Assembly: GCF_024435355.1 (NCBI RefSeq)
Contig: NZ_JAMJWG010000028.1
Location: 1-64,000, forward strand
Reading direction: 5' to 3'
DNA length: 64,000 nt
DNA from: Streptomyces odontomachi
GTDB taxonomy: Bacteria > Actinomycetota > Actinomycetes > Streptomycetales > Streptomycetaceae
Below are positions 8,118 to 16,744 of the stretch, piece after piece. A program made the position numbers and the translations under genes. The notes beneath the pieces were generated by a model that ran no database searches, was not told the DNA's origin, and saw nothing but the letters and a program-made list of their open reading frames with translations. Each line of letters begins with the position of its first letter. The stretch's first letter is position 1.

Positions 8118-10958
8118 TCAGCCGCCGGCGAGCGGCGCAGCGGCCGTCGCGTGCGGCGCAGGCAGGGCGGCCAGGCGGTGGTGGTCCAGGGGGGAGGAAC
8201 GACGCTCCAGGCGCTGCTCCAGGCGGGCGCGTGCCGCGTCGTGACGGCCGCCGGACACCAGCGCGTACAGCAGGGTCTCCTCGACGATCTCGCGCTGCGC
8301 GGCGCTGCCGCCCACCGGGCGCAGCCGCGGCAGCAGGTCCTCCAGACGCCGCGCCGCCGCGGACCAGTCCCCCTCGACCAGGTCCGACAGTGCCAGGCAC
8401 AGCGGTGCGATGACGTCGCGTTGGAGCGCGTCGGCGGCCAGCGCGTGGTCGTGCAGGCGGCGCAGGCCCGGCAGGTCGGCGGCGGCGGCGAGGGCCACGG
8501 CGCCGTGCAGGGCGACGAAGGCGTTGGCGGGACGTTCCAGGGCCGATGCGGGGACCACGTCCATGACCTGCTCGATCGGGATGCCGCCCGGCCAGCAGCC
8601 GACCGTGCGGGCCCGCCACAGCAGCGAGCCGGAGTCCACCAGGGCCCGGATGCCCGACACCTTCGACGGCGCCAGCTGCTCGCTCCACCTGCGGCGCATC
8701 GCGGCACCGTCGGCCAGGGCCAGCTCGTGCAGCCCCGCGTGCCAGGAGAAGTGGGCCCGGTGCGAGCCACCACGGCCCTGGTGCCCCAGCCAGCGGTCCA
8801 ACTCGCCGCGGCCCTTCTCGTGCTCACCGCGCTCGTAGCGCACATGGGCGAGCGCGTGCATGGCGTGCCCGGAGCCCGGCTCGGCGTTCAGGGCCCGCTC
8901 GGCGAGCTCCCCGGCCTCGTCGAAACGGCTCTCTTCCTGGCGCATGAAGGCGAGCAGCGAGGTGTGGAACCAGTGCCCGTCGTGCGCCGGCGCGGTCTGT
9001 TCCACCAGCCGCAGCGCGGCGCCGTCTTCGAGGCTGTACAGACCGGAGAAGGCGATGGTTGGCACCGCGAGGGCGAGCGCCAGCGCATCACCCGGGTAGC
9101 CGTCCAGGTGGCGCACCAGCGCGGTGTCGCCGTCCGCCGGGGCGCCCTGCACCCGGCGGGCGATGACCTCGGTGAACGCACGCTCGTGCTCGGTGGCCCG
9201 CTCGCGTACACAGCGCTGCGCGTCGGCCAGGGCACGCTGGACGTCGACGGCCGCGCCGCACTCGTGGCCGATCAGCGCGAGCGCGGTGTGCGCCAGCGCG
9301 AAGCCGGGGTCGAGCCGCGCCGCCCGCAGAAACGCCTCGCGGGCCCCCGCGCGCACCTTCAGCAACCGCTCGACGCCGGTGCGGTAGGCCGCGGCGGCCG
9401 CGGCGTGCGTGCTCAGCGGGAAACCGGAGACGTCCAGGGGGCGCCGGCCGCGGCGGGGCGCGGGGGCACCGGGGCCACCGGACGAAACGGCGGCGGCAGC
9501 GGGCGCCGCGGGGGCGGGGTCGGCCGTGGCCGCCGGGGCGGGCCAGGCCGTCAGGACGGCCCGGGCGATGCTCTCGGCCTGGACCCGTATCTCCGGCACC
9601 GCGGTGGTCTCCCACAGTTCGCCGCGGCGTGGTGCGCCGAGCGTCCACAGGGCACGGTCGGTGCGCCCCGAGGCGGCCACGAGCCGGCCGCCGTCCGTGC
9701 CGACGCCCATGCCGAGCGGACCCGGCACGACCGCCCCGCCGGCCAGCAGGCTCTGCCAGAACGGGTCGGTGGTGTCCGTCAGCCGCAGTCCCGGACCGGT
9801 ACAGTCCAGCACCCAGCCCACTGACAGGGTGCGCAGCTCGCCGTCGTCGTCGATGGTGACGTCCAGGCGGTCGCCGGCCGCCGGGGCGACGGCGGTGATC
9901 CGGCCCGCGTAGGGGCGCAGCCGGCGGGTGCGGCGCATCCGGGAGACCGTCTCCGCCGTGGCCGGGGGCATGCGGTGCCGGTGCACGTTCCACAGGGAGC
10001 CGTCGCGCTCGATGAACTCGGCCCGTTCCTCGGCCGACAGCGACGCCCACAGCTGTGCGGTCACCGGGCGCAGCCCGTCCAGCGCCGGACGCCAGTCGCC
10101 GTGCGCCCGCATCACCCCGGCGATGTGCCGGCGCACGGCGGTGCGCAGCGCGCCCAGGGTCAGGCCCCCGAGCGGGGGGCAGGGCGCGGCGGGCAACGGC
10201 GCCACGGCATGCGGCTGCGGCAGCCGCCCGTGCCGGGAAAGGGCGTGCACGGTGCGGCGTGGACGGTCCAGCGTCAGGGCCATGTCGATGGCGGTCAGAC
10301 CGGTTCCGACCAGCAGGACGTCATCGGGGCGGCCCTCGTGCTCGGCCTGCCGCACGGTGTCGAGGGCGCCCGGCGCCCACGGGTCGGCGATGAAGCGGGC
10401 GCTGTCCCGCAGGGCCTGCGGTGCCCAGCCGGCGTCGGCCGCGAAGGGCCCGGTGGCCAGCACCACGCGGTCCGCCTCGACGACGGCGCCGTCGGAGAGT
10501 TCGATACGGGCACGCTCGGAGCCGTCCGGCAGCGGCGTCCAGCGGCAGTCGACCGCCCGGGCGCGCAGCCGGCGCACGGTCACCACGCCCTGGGCCGCCA
10601 TGATGGCGCGGCCGAGGCTGTCGGCGAGATAGGCGCCGTAACGGTGCCGCCGCACGAAGTCGGCGGCGGTCACGGCGGGTTCGCCGTGACTACAGAGCCA
10701 GCGCACGAAGTGACCCGGGTCGTCCGGGTAGCAACTCATGTTGCCGGCCGGCACGTTGAGGCGATGGCGGGCGTCGGGGGTCGCGTACGCCGTGCCGCGA
10801 CCGGCCTCGGGGGCCGGGTCGACCAGGGTGAGGTCGAAGGGGATCCGGCGCCGTGCCGCGGTCTCGCAGAGCTGCATGGCGACCATCGCACCCGCCGCTC
10901 CCGCCCCGATGACGACCACGCTCCTGCCCTGCCCGGAAGCCCGCCCCGTTGCTGCCAC
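8118..10958 (-). CDS. FAD/NAD(P)-binding protein fused to a TPR (TTC38-like) domain
   Basis: This is a 946-residue fusion. Residues about 1-470 form an FAD/NAD(P)-binding module of the FAD_NAD_binding_9 kind: dinucleotide loop VVVIGAGAAGAMVA near the N-terminus, RLNVPAGNMSCYPDDPGHF, a second Rossmann loop LLVGTGLTAIDMAL, and the ATG-type VVLATGPFAAD. An Ala/Pro linker (about 471-503) leads to about 440 helical residues resembling TTC38-type tetratricopeptide proteins. The GTG at 10958 is preferred over the TTG at 10964 because GGGAGG lies directly against the TTG but 6 nt before the GTG. It is divergent from an Rrf2 regulator that probably controls it. The reaction is unknown. Confidence 0.85.
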   Translation of the reverse strand: MAATGRASGQGRSVVVIGAGAAGAMVAMQLCETAARRRIPFDLTLVDPAPEAGRGTAYATPDARHRLNVPAGNMSCYPDDPGHFVRWLCSHGEPAVTAADFVRRHRYGAYLADSLGRAIMAAQGVVTVRRLRARAVDCRWTPLPDGSERARIELSDGAVVEADRVVLATGPFAADAGWAPQALRDSARFIADPWAPGALDTVRQAEHEGRPDDVLLVGTGLTAIDMALTLDRPRRTVHALSRHGRLPQPHAVAPLPAAPCPPLGGLTLGALRTAVRRHIAGVMRAHGDWRPALDGLRPVTAQLWASLSAEERAEFIERDGSLWNVHRHRMPPATAETVSRMRRTRRLRPYAGRITAVAPAAGDRLDVTIDDDGELRTLSVGWVLDCTGPGLRLTDTTDPFWQSLLAGGAVVPGPLGMGVGTDGGRLVAASGRTDRALWTLGAPRRGELWETTAVPEIRVQAESIARAVLTAWPAPAATADPAPAAPAAAAVSSGGPGAPAPRRGRRPLDVSGFPLSTHAAAAAAYRTGVERLLKVRAGAREAFLRAARLDPGFALAHTALALIGHECGAAVDVQRALADAQRCVRERATEHERAFTEVIARRVQGAPADGDTALVRHLDGYPGDALALALAVPTIAFSGLYSLEDGAALRLVEQTAPAHDGHWFHTSLLAFMRQEESRFDEAGELAERALNAEPGSGHAMHALAHVRYERGEHEKGRGELDRWLGHQGRGGSHRAHFSWHAGLHELALADGAAMRRRWSEQLAPSKVSGIRALVDSGSLLWRARTVGCWPGGIPIEQVMDVVPASALERPANAFVALHGAVALAAAADLPGLRRLHDHALAADALQRDVIAPLCLALSDLVEGDWSAAARRLEDLLPRLRPVGGSAAQREIVEETLLYALVSGGRHDAARARLEQRLERRSSPLDHHRLAALPAPHATAAAPLAGG

Positions 10959-11030
10959 GCCCAACCTCCCGCCCGGCCCCGCACGTTGGCGCAGCCGCTG
11001 GTCGCTGTCGGCGCCGGTCGCAGCGCCGCC

Positions 11031-11094
11031 GCGATAGTACAGTGTTTCGGTGAACTTAATGATGTTAGCGAGGTCTTGAAGAGGTCAAGGGGTC
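11031..11094. promoter_or_regulatory. AT-rich divergent promoter region of the FAD/TPR and Rrf2 genes
   Basis: The only AT-rich stretch in the 272-bp divergent gap is at about 11035-11090. Read on the minus strand it contains TTGACC followed 15 nt later by TAACAT, a poor but plausible promoter for the FAD/TPR gene. It is the natural place for an Rrf2 operator, but I cannot define the half-sites. Confidence 0.3.
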
Positions 11095-11230
11095 GCAACG
11101 GCGGTGCCCCGTACGGGCGGTGCGCTCGGACGCGTCCGGCGCACCACGCGGATCCTCGCCAGCGCCGTCGTGCGCCCCTGCCCATAGGCCTCTGACCGGG
11201 GAAAACGTGGCGGCGTGGTAGGTTGCGGGC

Positions 11231-11695
11231 GTGCGGATCACAGCCAAGACGGATTACGCGGTCCGGGCGATGGCCGAACTGGCGGCGGCGGACGGCTCAC
11301 CCCTCACCGCCGAGGAGCTCTCCTCCCGGCAGAACATCCCCATCCGTTTCCTCTTCGGCATCCTGCGCGAACTCCGCCTGGCCCACCTGGTGCGCAGCGT
11401 GCGCGGTCCCACGGGCGGATACGCCCTCGCGCAGGCCGCGGCCGAGATTACCCTCGCGGACGTCATACGAGCCATGGACGGACCGCTGGCCAGCGTGCGG
11501 GACCTGAGCCTGAGCGACCTGGAGTACCCCGGTGCGGCCGCGGTGCTCCCCGACGTGTGGCGGGCCGTGCGCACCAGCCTGCGGCAGGTCCTGGAAACCA
11601 CCACGTTCGCCGAACTCGCCGCCGGCAACCTCCCCGAGGTGGTCCGCACCCGCGCCCGCGACTACATCGACGACGTCCGCACCTACGGCGAGTGA
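11231..11695 (+). CDS. Rrf2-family transcriptional regulator lacking cluster cysteines
   Basis: This 154-residue winged-helix protein starts like classic Rrf2 members (MRITAKTDYAVRAMAELAAA) and has the wing motif RSVRGPTGGYALAQ. No cysteine occurs anywhere, so it cannot hold the Fe-S cluster of IscR, NsrR or RsrR and must sense something else or act as an apo-repressor. It is divergent from the FAD/NAD(P)-binding TPR fusion, a pairing that suggests direct control of that gene. The start is GTG. Confidence 0.88.
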   Translation: MRITAKTDYAVRAMAELAAADGSPLTAEELSSRQNIPIRFLFGILRELRLAHLVRSVRGPTGGYALAQAAAEITLADVIRAMDGPLASVRDLSLSDLEYPGAAAVLPDVWRAVRTSLRQVLETTTFAELAAGNLPEVVRTRARDYIDDVRTYGE

Positions 11696-12060
11696 CGGCC
11701 GGAGCGACGGAGCCCCCGCGGGACGGGAGCGTCCCACGACCGGCTCCCGCCCCGAACCGTTGCCGCCGACCGTCCCCGATGTTCGCCTCGATGACACCCC
11801 GCCGTGGCCCGGCGTTCGACGCCGCGGCGCCCGCCCGACATGGCATGGGCGTGGCATGGGCGAGGTGCGGACGAGGAGCCGACGGTCCACGCCCGGGATC
11901 AAAAACCGGCACCCCGGTTTAGCATGGCGCGCCGGGACGGGCACACCACCCACCACGTGCGCCGCGCCCCGCAGCACGCGCTGATCGCATGACCCCGTAC
12001 ACGCCGAGCGGGGCGTGCGGTGAGGGATGCGCGAACGAGATATGCGGCGAACGGGATGTA
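11696..12060. other. 365-bp gap upstream of efeO, no gene seen
   Basis: Open frames here are compositional. GGCATGGGCG occurs twice around 11840-11860. I looked for an iron box of the DmdR/IdeR type (TTAGGTTAGGCTAACCTAA) in front of efeO and did not find one. Confidence 0.4.
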
Positions 12061-13320
12061 ATGGAACGTAAGGAAGACCGTACGGCCGAGGCACCTGCCG
12101 AAGCCGCCGCGGACCCGCCGGAACGTCGCCGCTGGTACCGGCACCGGAGATGGGCGCTGTCGGCCGGCGCCCTGGTGCTCGCCGCGGCGTCCTTCACCAC
12201 GGTCGTCCTGGTCACCGGGGCCGACGGCGCCCGCACGGACGACCGGGCGGGCGCGGCCACCCGGATCGACATCTCGCTCGGCTCGTGCGGCGGCGACTGG
12301 ACGGGCCCGCACCCCGGCACCCAGGTCTTCGAACTGCGCAGCACCATGAACAGGGCCACCGAGGTGCACCTCGTCAACGCGCGCACCGGCGCGGTGTACG
12401 GCGAGATCGAGGGGCTCGGCCCCGGCACGACACGCCGGATGACCGCCTCCCTCGGTGCCGGCACCTACCGCTTCCAGTGCCTGCCGGACGACGCCCCGGC
12501 GGCCATGGGTCCCGTCGTCCACATCACCGGCGCCGGCCACGCCGGTCAGTCCGGAGTCGTGCCCGTCAACCAGCACGACCTCATCCCGCCCACGCTGGAC
12601 TACCAGAAGTGGATCGGCGAGCGGATGTCGGACCTGGTCGACACCACGGACCGGTTGCGCACCGCCGTGCACGACGGGGACCGCGCGAAGGCCCGCACCG
12701 CCTGGCTCGCCGCACATCTGGTGTACGAGCGGATGGGCGCCGCGTACGGCACCTTCGGCGACGCCGACGAGGCGATCAACGGCACCGACGCGGGCCTGCC
12801 GCGCGGCGTCCACGACCCGGGCTTCACCGGCTTCCACCGGCTGGAGCAGGGCCTGTGGCACGGCGAGTCGACCTCCGGACTGCGGCCGATCGCCGACCGG
12901 CTCGACAAGGACGTGCGCGCGCTGCGCGACAGCTGGGCCGAGGAGCGGATGGACCCCCTGGACATGGGCCTGCGGGCGCACGAGATCCTGGAGAACACCC
13001 TCCAGTTCGAGCTGACCGGACGCACCGACCACGGCAGTGGCAGCAACCTCGCCACCGCACGTGCCAACCTCGACGGCACCAAGGCCGTGCTCACCCGGCT
13101 GCGCCCGCTGCTGCGCACCCGTTACCCGCATCTCGCCCGGCTCGACGACTCCCTGCACCACCTCGGGGAGCTGCTCGACGCCCAGCACCACGGCACCCGG
13201 TGGACCCCGCTGGACCGGCTGTCCCGGGCGGAGCGCCAGGCGATCGACGCGGCCACCGGAGACGCGGTGGAACGGCTCGCGGACATCGCCGCCATCTGCG
13301 ACGTACGGAGGACCGCGTGA
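12061..13320 (+). CDS. efeO: EfeO-type iron uptake protein (cupredoxin plus M75/imelysin-like)
   Basis: This 419-residue protein has a cytoplasmic Arg-rich lead, one membrane or signal segment (about 35-55), a cupredoxin-like domain (about 70-150) and a C-terminal M75/imelysin-like helical domain (about 180-415) with the conserved HLVYERMGAAYG and FTGFHRLEQGLW patterns. In the Efe system EfeO is the extracytoplasmic iron-binding partner of the EfeU permease and the EfeB peroxidase. The first ATG of the open frame (11989) would add 24 unrelated residues; ATG 12061 gives the expected N-terminus, though its ribosome binding site is weak. It overlaps efeB by GTGA. Confidence 0.88.
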   Translation: MERKEDRTAEAPAEAAADPPERRRWYRHRRWALSAGALVLAAASFTTVVLVTGADGARTDDRAGAATRIDISLGSCGGDWTGPHPGTQVFELRSTMNRATEVHLVNARTGAVYGEIEGLGPGTTRRMTASLGAGTYRFQCLPDDAPAAMGPVVHITGAGHAGQSGVVPVNQHDLIPPTLDYQKWIGERMSDLVDTTDRLRTAVHDGDRAKARTAWLAAHLVYERMGAAYGTFGDADEAINGTDAGLPRGVHDPGFTGFHRLEQGLWHGESTSGLRPIADRLDKDVRALRDSWAEERMDPLDMGLRAHEILENTLQFELTGRTDHGSGSNLATARANLDGTKAVLTRLRPLLRTRYPHLARLDDSLHHLGELLDAQHHGTRWTPLDRLSRAERQAIDAATGDAVERLADIAAICDVRRTA

Positions 13321-14627
13321 CCGCGACCCCAGACGACGAACGCGACCACACGGGTGCGCAGCGCACCGAAGGCGCCGCGGCGGGGACGCGGTCCCGCAGC
13401 CGCCGCGGCTTCCTGCGCGGCGCCGCCGTCGCGGGCACCGTCGGCGCGGTGGGCGCGGCGGGCGCGGCCGGCCTGGCCGCCCGGGACGCCCTGCGCACCG
13501 ACGACACGGCGGCCCCGGCGACCGGGCGACGGGTGCCGTTCCACGGCGCCCACCAGAGCGGCGTCCTCGCCGCGCCCTGCCGCAGTACCGCCTTCGTCTC
13601 CTTCGACGTCACCGCGGAACACCGCGCCGACCTGGCCGACCTGCTGCGCACGGTGACCGACCGGGCCCGGTTCCTGACGGCCGGCGGGACCCCGGAGCCG
13701 TCCGGGATCACCGCGCCGCCCACCGACTCGGGCACCCTCGGCCCCGAGGTGCCCGGCGACGGCCTGATCGTCACCGTGGGGGTGGGCGCCGCGCTCTTCG
13801 ACGAGCGGTTCGGCCTGAAGGACCGTGCCCCGCGGCGGCTGACGAAGATGGCGCCGTTCCCGGCCGACGACCTGGACGAGGCCTGGTGCGACGGCGACCT
13901 GAGCGTGCAGTTCTGCGCCGACCAGCCCGACACGGTGCTGCACGCGCTGCGTGACCTCACCCGCCACACCCGCGGCGGGCTTCAGGTCCGCTGGCGCCTC
14001 GACGGCTTCTCGGCACCGTCGCGGCCCACCGGAACGCCCCGCAACCACATGGGGTTCAAGGACGGCATCGCCAACCCCGACACGACGGACCGGCGCGCGA
14101 TGGACCGCCTGGTGTGGGCCGGCCCGTCGTCCGGCGAGCCCGAGTGGGCCACGGGCGGCAGCTATCAGGCGGTGCGGCTCATCCGGATGCTCGTGGAGTT
14201 CTGGGACCGGGTCTCGCTCACCGAGCAGGAACGGATGTTCGGCCGCAACCGGGACACCGGGGCACCCCTGGACGGCAACCACGAGACGGACGTGCCGCGC
14301 TTCGCCCAGGACCCCAAGGGCGACGTCATCCCCCTGGACAGCCACATCAGGCTGGCCAACCCGCGGACCCCGAAGACCGACGACAGCCGGATCCTGCGCC
14401 GCTCGTACAACTACGACCGGGGCATGGACGTCAACGGCAACCTCGACATGGGGCTGCTGTTCTGCTGTTACCAGCAGGACCTCGGCCGGCAGTTCAAGGC
14501 CGTGCAGCAGCGGCTCGACGGTGAGCCGCTGACGGACTACATCTCACCCTTCGGAGGAGGCTACTTCTACGCACTGCCCGGAGTGCGCAACGCGGACGAC
14601 TTCTTCGGCCGCGCCCTGGTGACCTGA
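13317..14627 (+). CDS. efeB: EfeB-type deferrochelatase / Dyp-type peroxidase, Tat-exported
   Basis: This 436-residue heme peroxidase of the Dyp family acts outside the membrane with EfeO. A Tat signal (SRSRRGFLRGAAVAG) is followed by an Ala/Gly-rich hydrophobic core. The family hallmark NHMGFKDGIANPD is present with its catalytic Asp, and the C-terminal half holds the usual heme-pocket residues (RRSYNYDRG). The GTG start overlaps the efeO stop. Known EfeB proteins oxidise ferrous iron or release iron from heme; which applies here is not visible. No efeU permease follows: the next gene is a phosphoesterase. Confidence 0.9.
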   Translation: MTATPDDERDHTGAQRTEGAAAGTRSRSRRGFLRGAAVAGTVGAVGAAGAAGLAARDALRTDDTAAPATGRRVPFHGAHQSGVLAAPCRSTAFVSFDVTAEHRADLADLLRTVTDRARFLTAGGTPEPSGITAPPTDSGTLGPEVPGDGLIVTVGVGAALFDERFGLKDRAPRRLTKMAPFPADDLDEAWCDGDLSVQFCADQPDTVLHALRDLTRHTRGGLQVRWRLDGFSAPSRPTGTPRNHMGFKDGIANPDTTDRRAMDRLVWAGPSSGEPEWATGGSYQAVRLIRMLVEFWDRVSLTEQERMFGRNRDTGAPLDGNHETDVPRFAQDPKGDVIPLDSHIRLANPRTPKTDDSRILRRSYNYDRGMDVNGNLDMGLLFCCYQQDLGRQFKAVQQRLDGEPLTDYISPFGGGYFYALPGVRNADDFFGRALVT

Positions 14628-14676
14628 GTTCGGCAACGCCGCGCGTCAAGAAGAGATTGCGGCGTGCTGGACAACA

Positions 14677-14709
14677 GGTAACTCGACCTTCACTTTGGTG
14701 TCACGGCAG
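14677..14709 (+). promoter_or_regulatory. Candidate PHO box (three 11-nt repeats)
   Basis: Three consecutive 11-nt units, GGTAACTCGAC, CTTCACTTTGG and TGTCACGGCAG, each fit the streptomycete PhoP direct-repeat pattern G(G/T)TCAYYYR(V)K at most but not all positions. A TTGACA at 14745-14750, with a poor -10 after 17 nt, lies between the box and the phosphoesterase start. PhoP control of secreted phosphatases and phospholipases is established in the genus; its use here is inferred. Confidence 0.45.
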
Positions 14710-14798
14710 ATCCGCGTCGCGGTCGCGGAACGGTCCGAAACTTCTTGACACGGGCCACCTGCCGACCACAGGTTCTCTTGAGCGAGGGAAGCGAAAAC

Positions 14799-16664
14799 AT
14801 GGCGAGAGATGCACGACTACCCCAACGCAAGCGCCGGCTGCTGACACGTGTCGGCGGGCTGGCGGGGGCGGCAGCGCTGACCGTGTTCAGCTGTGGCACC
14901 GCCTCCTGGGCCGCGCCGCACCACACCGGAACGGCCACGCCGATCAAGCACGTGGTGGTCATCTTCGGTGAGAACATCTCGTTCGACCATTACTTCGCCA
15001 CGTACCCGAACGCCACGAACGAGGACGGCACCCCCTTCAAGGCGGCCCCGCACACGCCCAAGGTGGACAACCTGGCCAACGCGGGCCTGCTGAAGAAGAA
15101 CCCGAACCAGTACCTGCCCAAGCGGCTCTCCGCCAAGCAGGGCGTGACGTGCGACCAGAACCACGCCTACTCGCCCGAGCAGTACGCGTACAACGGCGCC
15201 AAGGCGGACAAGTTCGTCCAGTACACGGACTCCGGCAAGTGCTCCGGCAACCTCTTCGGCGAGCCGGGCCTGGTCATGGACTACTACGACGGCAACACCG
15301 TCACCGCCTGGTGGAACTACGCCCAGCACTACGCGCTGAACGACCACTCCTTCAGCGACGTGTACGGCCCGTCGACGCCCGGCGCCATCAACGTGATCTC
15401 CGGCAACACGCACGGCATCGTCTCCATGGACTCGACCACCGGCACGGAGAACCCGAAGCAGACCGACGAACCCGACCCGTACACCGTCGTCTCGCCGGAC
15501 GAGAACGGCGTCGGCACCATGATCAACGACCCGGACCCGGCCTACGACGACTGCTCCGGCAAGGACCACACGTCGACGGACGCGCTCGGTGCCTACAAGT
15601 CCAGCAAGAACATCGGTGACCTGCTGAACGCCAAGCACGTCAGCTGGGGCTGGTTCCAGGCCGGCTTCAAGCCCGGCACCGCATGGGACGGCCAGCAGGG
15701 CCACTACGCCGAGTGCGGCTCGGTGACGCACGCCAACTACAACGGCGCGCAGGTCGAGGACTACAGCCCGCACCACGAGCCGTTCCAGTACTACAAGTCC
15801 ACGGCCAACCCGCACCACCTGCCGCCGAAGAGCGTCAAGGAGATCGGCCACGACGGTCAGGCCAACCACCAGTACGACGTGACCGACTTCGACGCGGCCC
15901 TGAAGACGGGCAACCTGCCCGCCGTCAGCTACCTGAAGGCGGCGGCCTCCCAGGACGCGCACGCCGGGAACTCCAGCCCGATGGACGAGCAGCGCTTCCT
16001 CATCAAGGAGATCAACGCGATCCAGCAGTCGCCGCAGTGGAAGGACACCGCCGTCGTGCTGGCCTTCGACGACTCCGACGGCTGGTACGACCACGTGGCG
16101 GCCAAGGTGCTCAACGGGTCGAAGGACAGCACGGCGAACTCGAAGGGCGACGCCATGGACACCCCCGCCTGCCAGTCAGGACCGGCCGCCGCGGGTGGCT
16201 ACGCCGACCGGTGCGGGCCCGGAACGCGCCAGCCGCTGATGGTGATCTCCCCGTACAGCAAGGTCAACGCCGTCGACCACACCCAGACCCAGCAGTCCTC
16301 GATCGTGCAGTTCATCGAGGACAACTGGAACCTGGGGCGGATCGGCGACTCCTCGTTCGACGCCGGTGCGCGCTCCCTGAACGGCCTGTTCGACTACCGC
16401 CACCCGCACCAGGAGCGGGTGCTGCTGAACGACGACGGCTCGGTGAAGTCCGTCAGCCGCACCCCCGCGCACGTCGCCGTACAGAGCGCCGCCGCCGTGG
16501 ACGCCGCCCAGTACGCGGGCAACGACCTGGTGGTCGCGGACGACGGGCCGGGCGTCCCGACGTACGCGGCAGCCACCGCCGCCGCCGTCGTCGTCCTCGC
16601 CGGCGCGGGCGTCGGCTACGCCGTGATCCTCCGCCGCAAGACCCAGGCGGGCGCCGCGGGCTGA
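14799..16664 (+). CDS. Secreted phosphoesterase / phospholipase C-like protein, C-terminally anchored
   Basis: This 621-residue member of the phosphoesterase (acid phosphatase/phospholipase C) family has a signal peptide (about 14-41), then the metal-site start HVVVIFGENISFDHYFATYP and further conserved blocks (GPSTPGAINVISG; LAFDDSDGWYDHV; GPGTRQPLMVISPYSKVNAV). It probably hydrolyses phosphate esters or phospholipids outside the cell. The last 40 residues are a membrane helix with a basic tail (VILRRKTQAG) but no LPXTG motif, so it is anchored by a transmembrane segment rather than by sortase. The ATG at 14799 follows GAGGGAAG at good spacing. A possible PHO box precedes it. Confidence 0.88.
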   Translation: MARDARLPQRKRRLLTRVGGLAGAAALTVFSCGTASWAAPHHTGTATPIKHVVVIFGENISFDHYFATYPNATNEDGTPFKAAPHTPKVDNLANAGLLKKNPNQYLPKRLSAKQGVTCDQNHAYSPEQYAYNGAKADKFVQYTDSGKCSGNLFGEPGLVMDYYDGNTVTAWWNYAQHYALNDHSFSDVYGPSTPGAINVISGNTHGIVSMDSTTGTENPKQTDEPDPYTVVSPDENGVGTMINDPDPAYDDCSGKDHTSTDALGAYKSSKNIGDLLNAKHVSWGWFQAGFKPGTAWDGQQGHYAECGSVTHANYNGAQVEDYSPHHEPFQYYKSTANPHHLPPKSVKEIGHDGQANHQYDVTDFDAALKTGNLPAVSYLKAAASQDAHAGNSSPMDEQRFLIKEINAIQQSPQWKDTAVVLAFDDSDGWYDHVAAKVLNGSKDSTANSKGDAMDTPACQSGPAAAGGYADRCGPGTRQPLMVISPYSKVNAVDHTQTQQSSIVQFIEDNWNLGRIGDSSFDAGARSLNGLFDYRHPHQERVLLNDDGSVKSVSRTPAHVAVQSAAAVDAAQYAGNDLVVADDGPGVPTYAAATAAAVVVLAGAGVGYAVILRRKTQAGAAG

Positions 16665-16691
16665 CGGGCGGTACTCCTACCGACGCACGAA

Positions 16692-16728
16692 TCCGGGGCC
16701 GGTCCGCACAGTGCGGGCCGGCCCCGGA
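16692..16728. terminator. Strong bidirectional hairpin
   Basis: Eighteen-bp arms (16692-16709 and 16711-16728) pair with a single T/G mismatch, between the convergent phosphoesterase and MauE-like genes. There is no T tract, as usual in Streptomyces. Confidence 0.8.
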
Positions 16729-16744
16729 CGTCGGTGACGGCGGA

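Noticed and set aside
11696..12060. Iron box (DmdR/IdeR) before efeO
   Set aside because: No sequence resembling the consensus palindrome was found.
14817..16094. Long open frame on the minus strand opposite the phosphoesterase
   Set aside because: Val/Arg/Gly-rich composition typical of antisense frames in high-GC genes; no domain, and the plus-strand product is a clear protein family.
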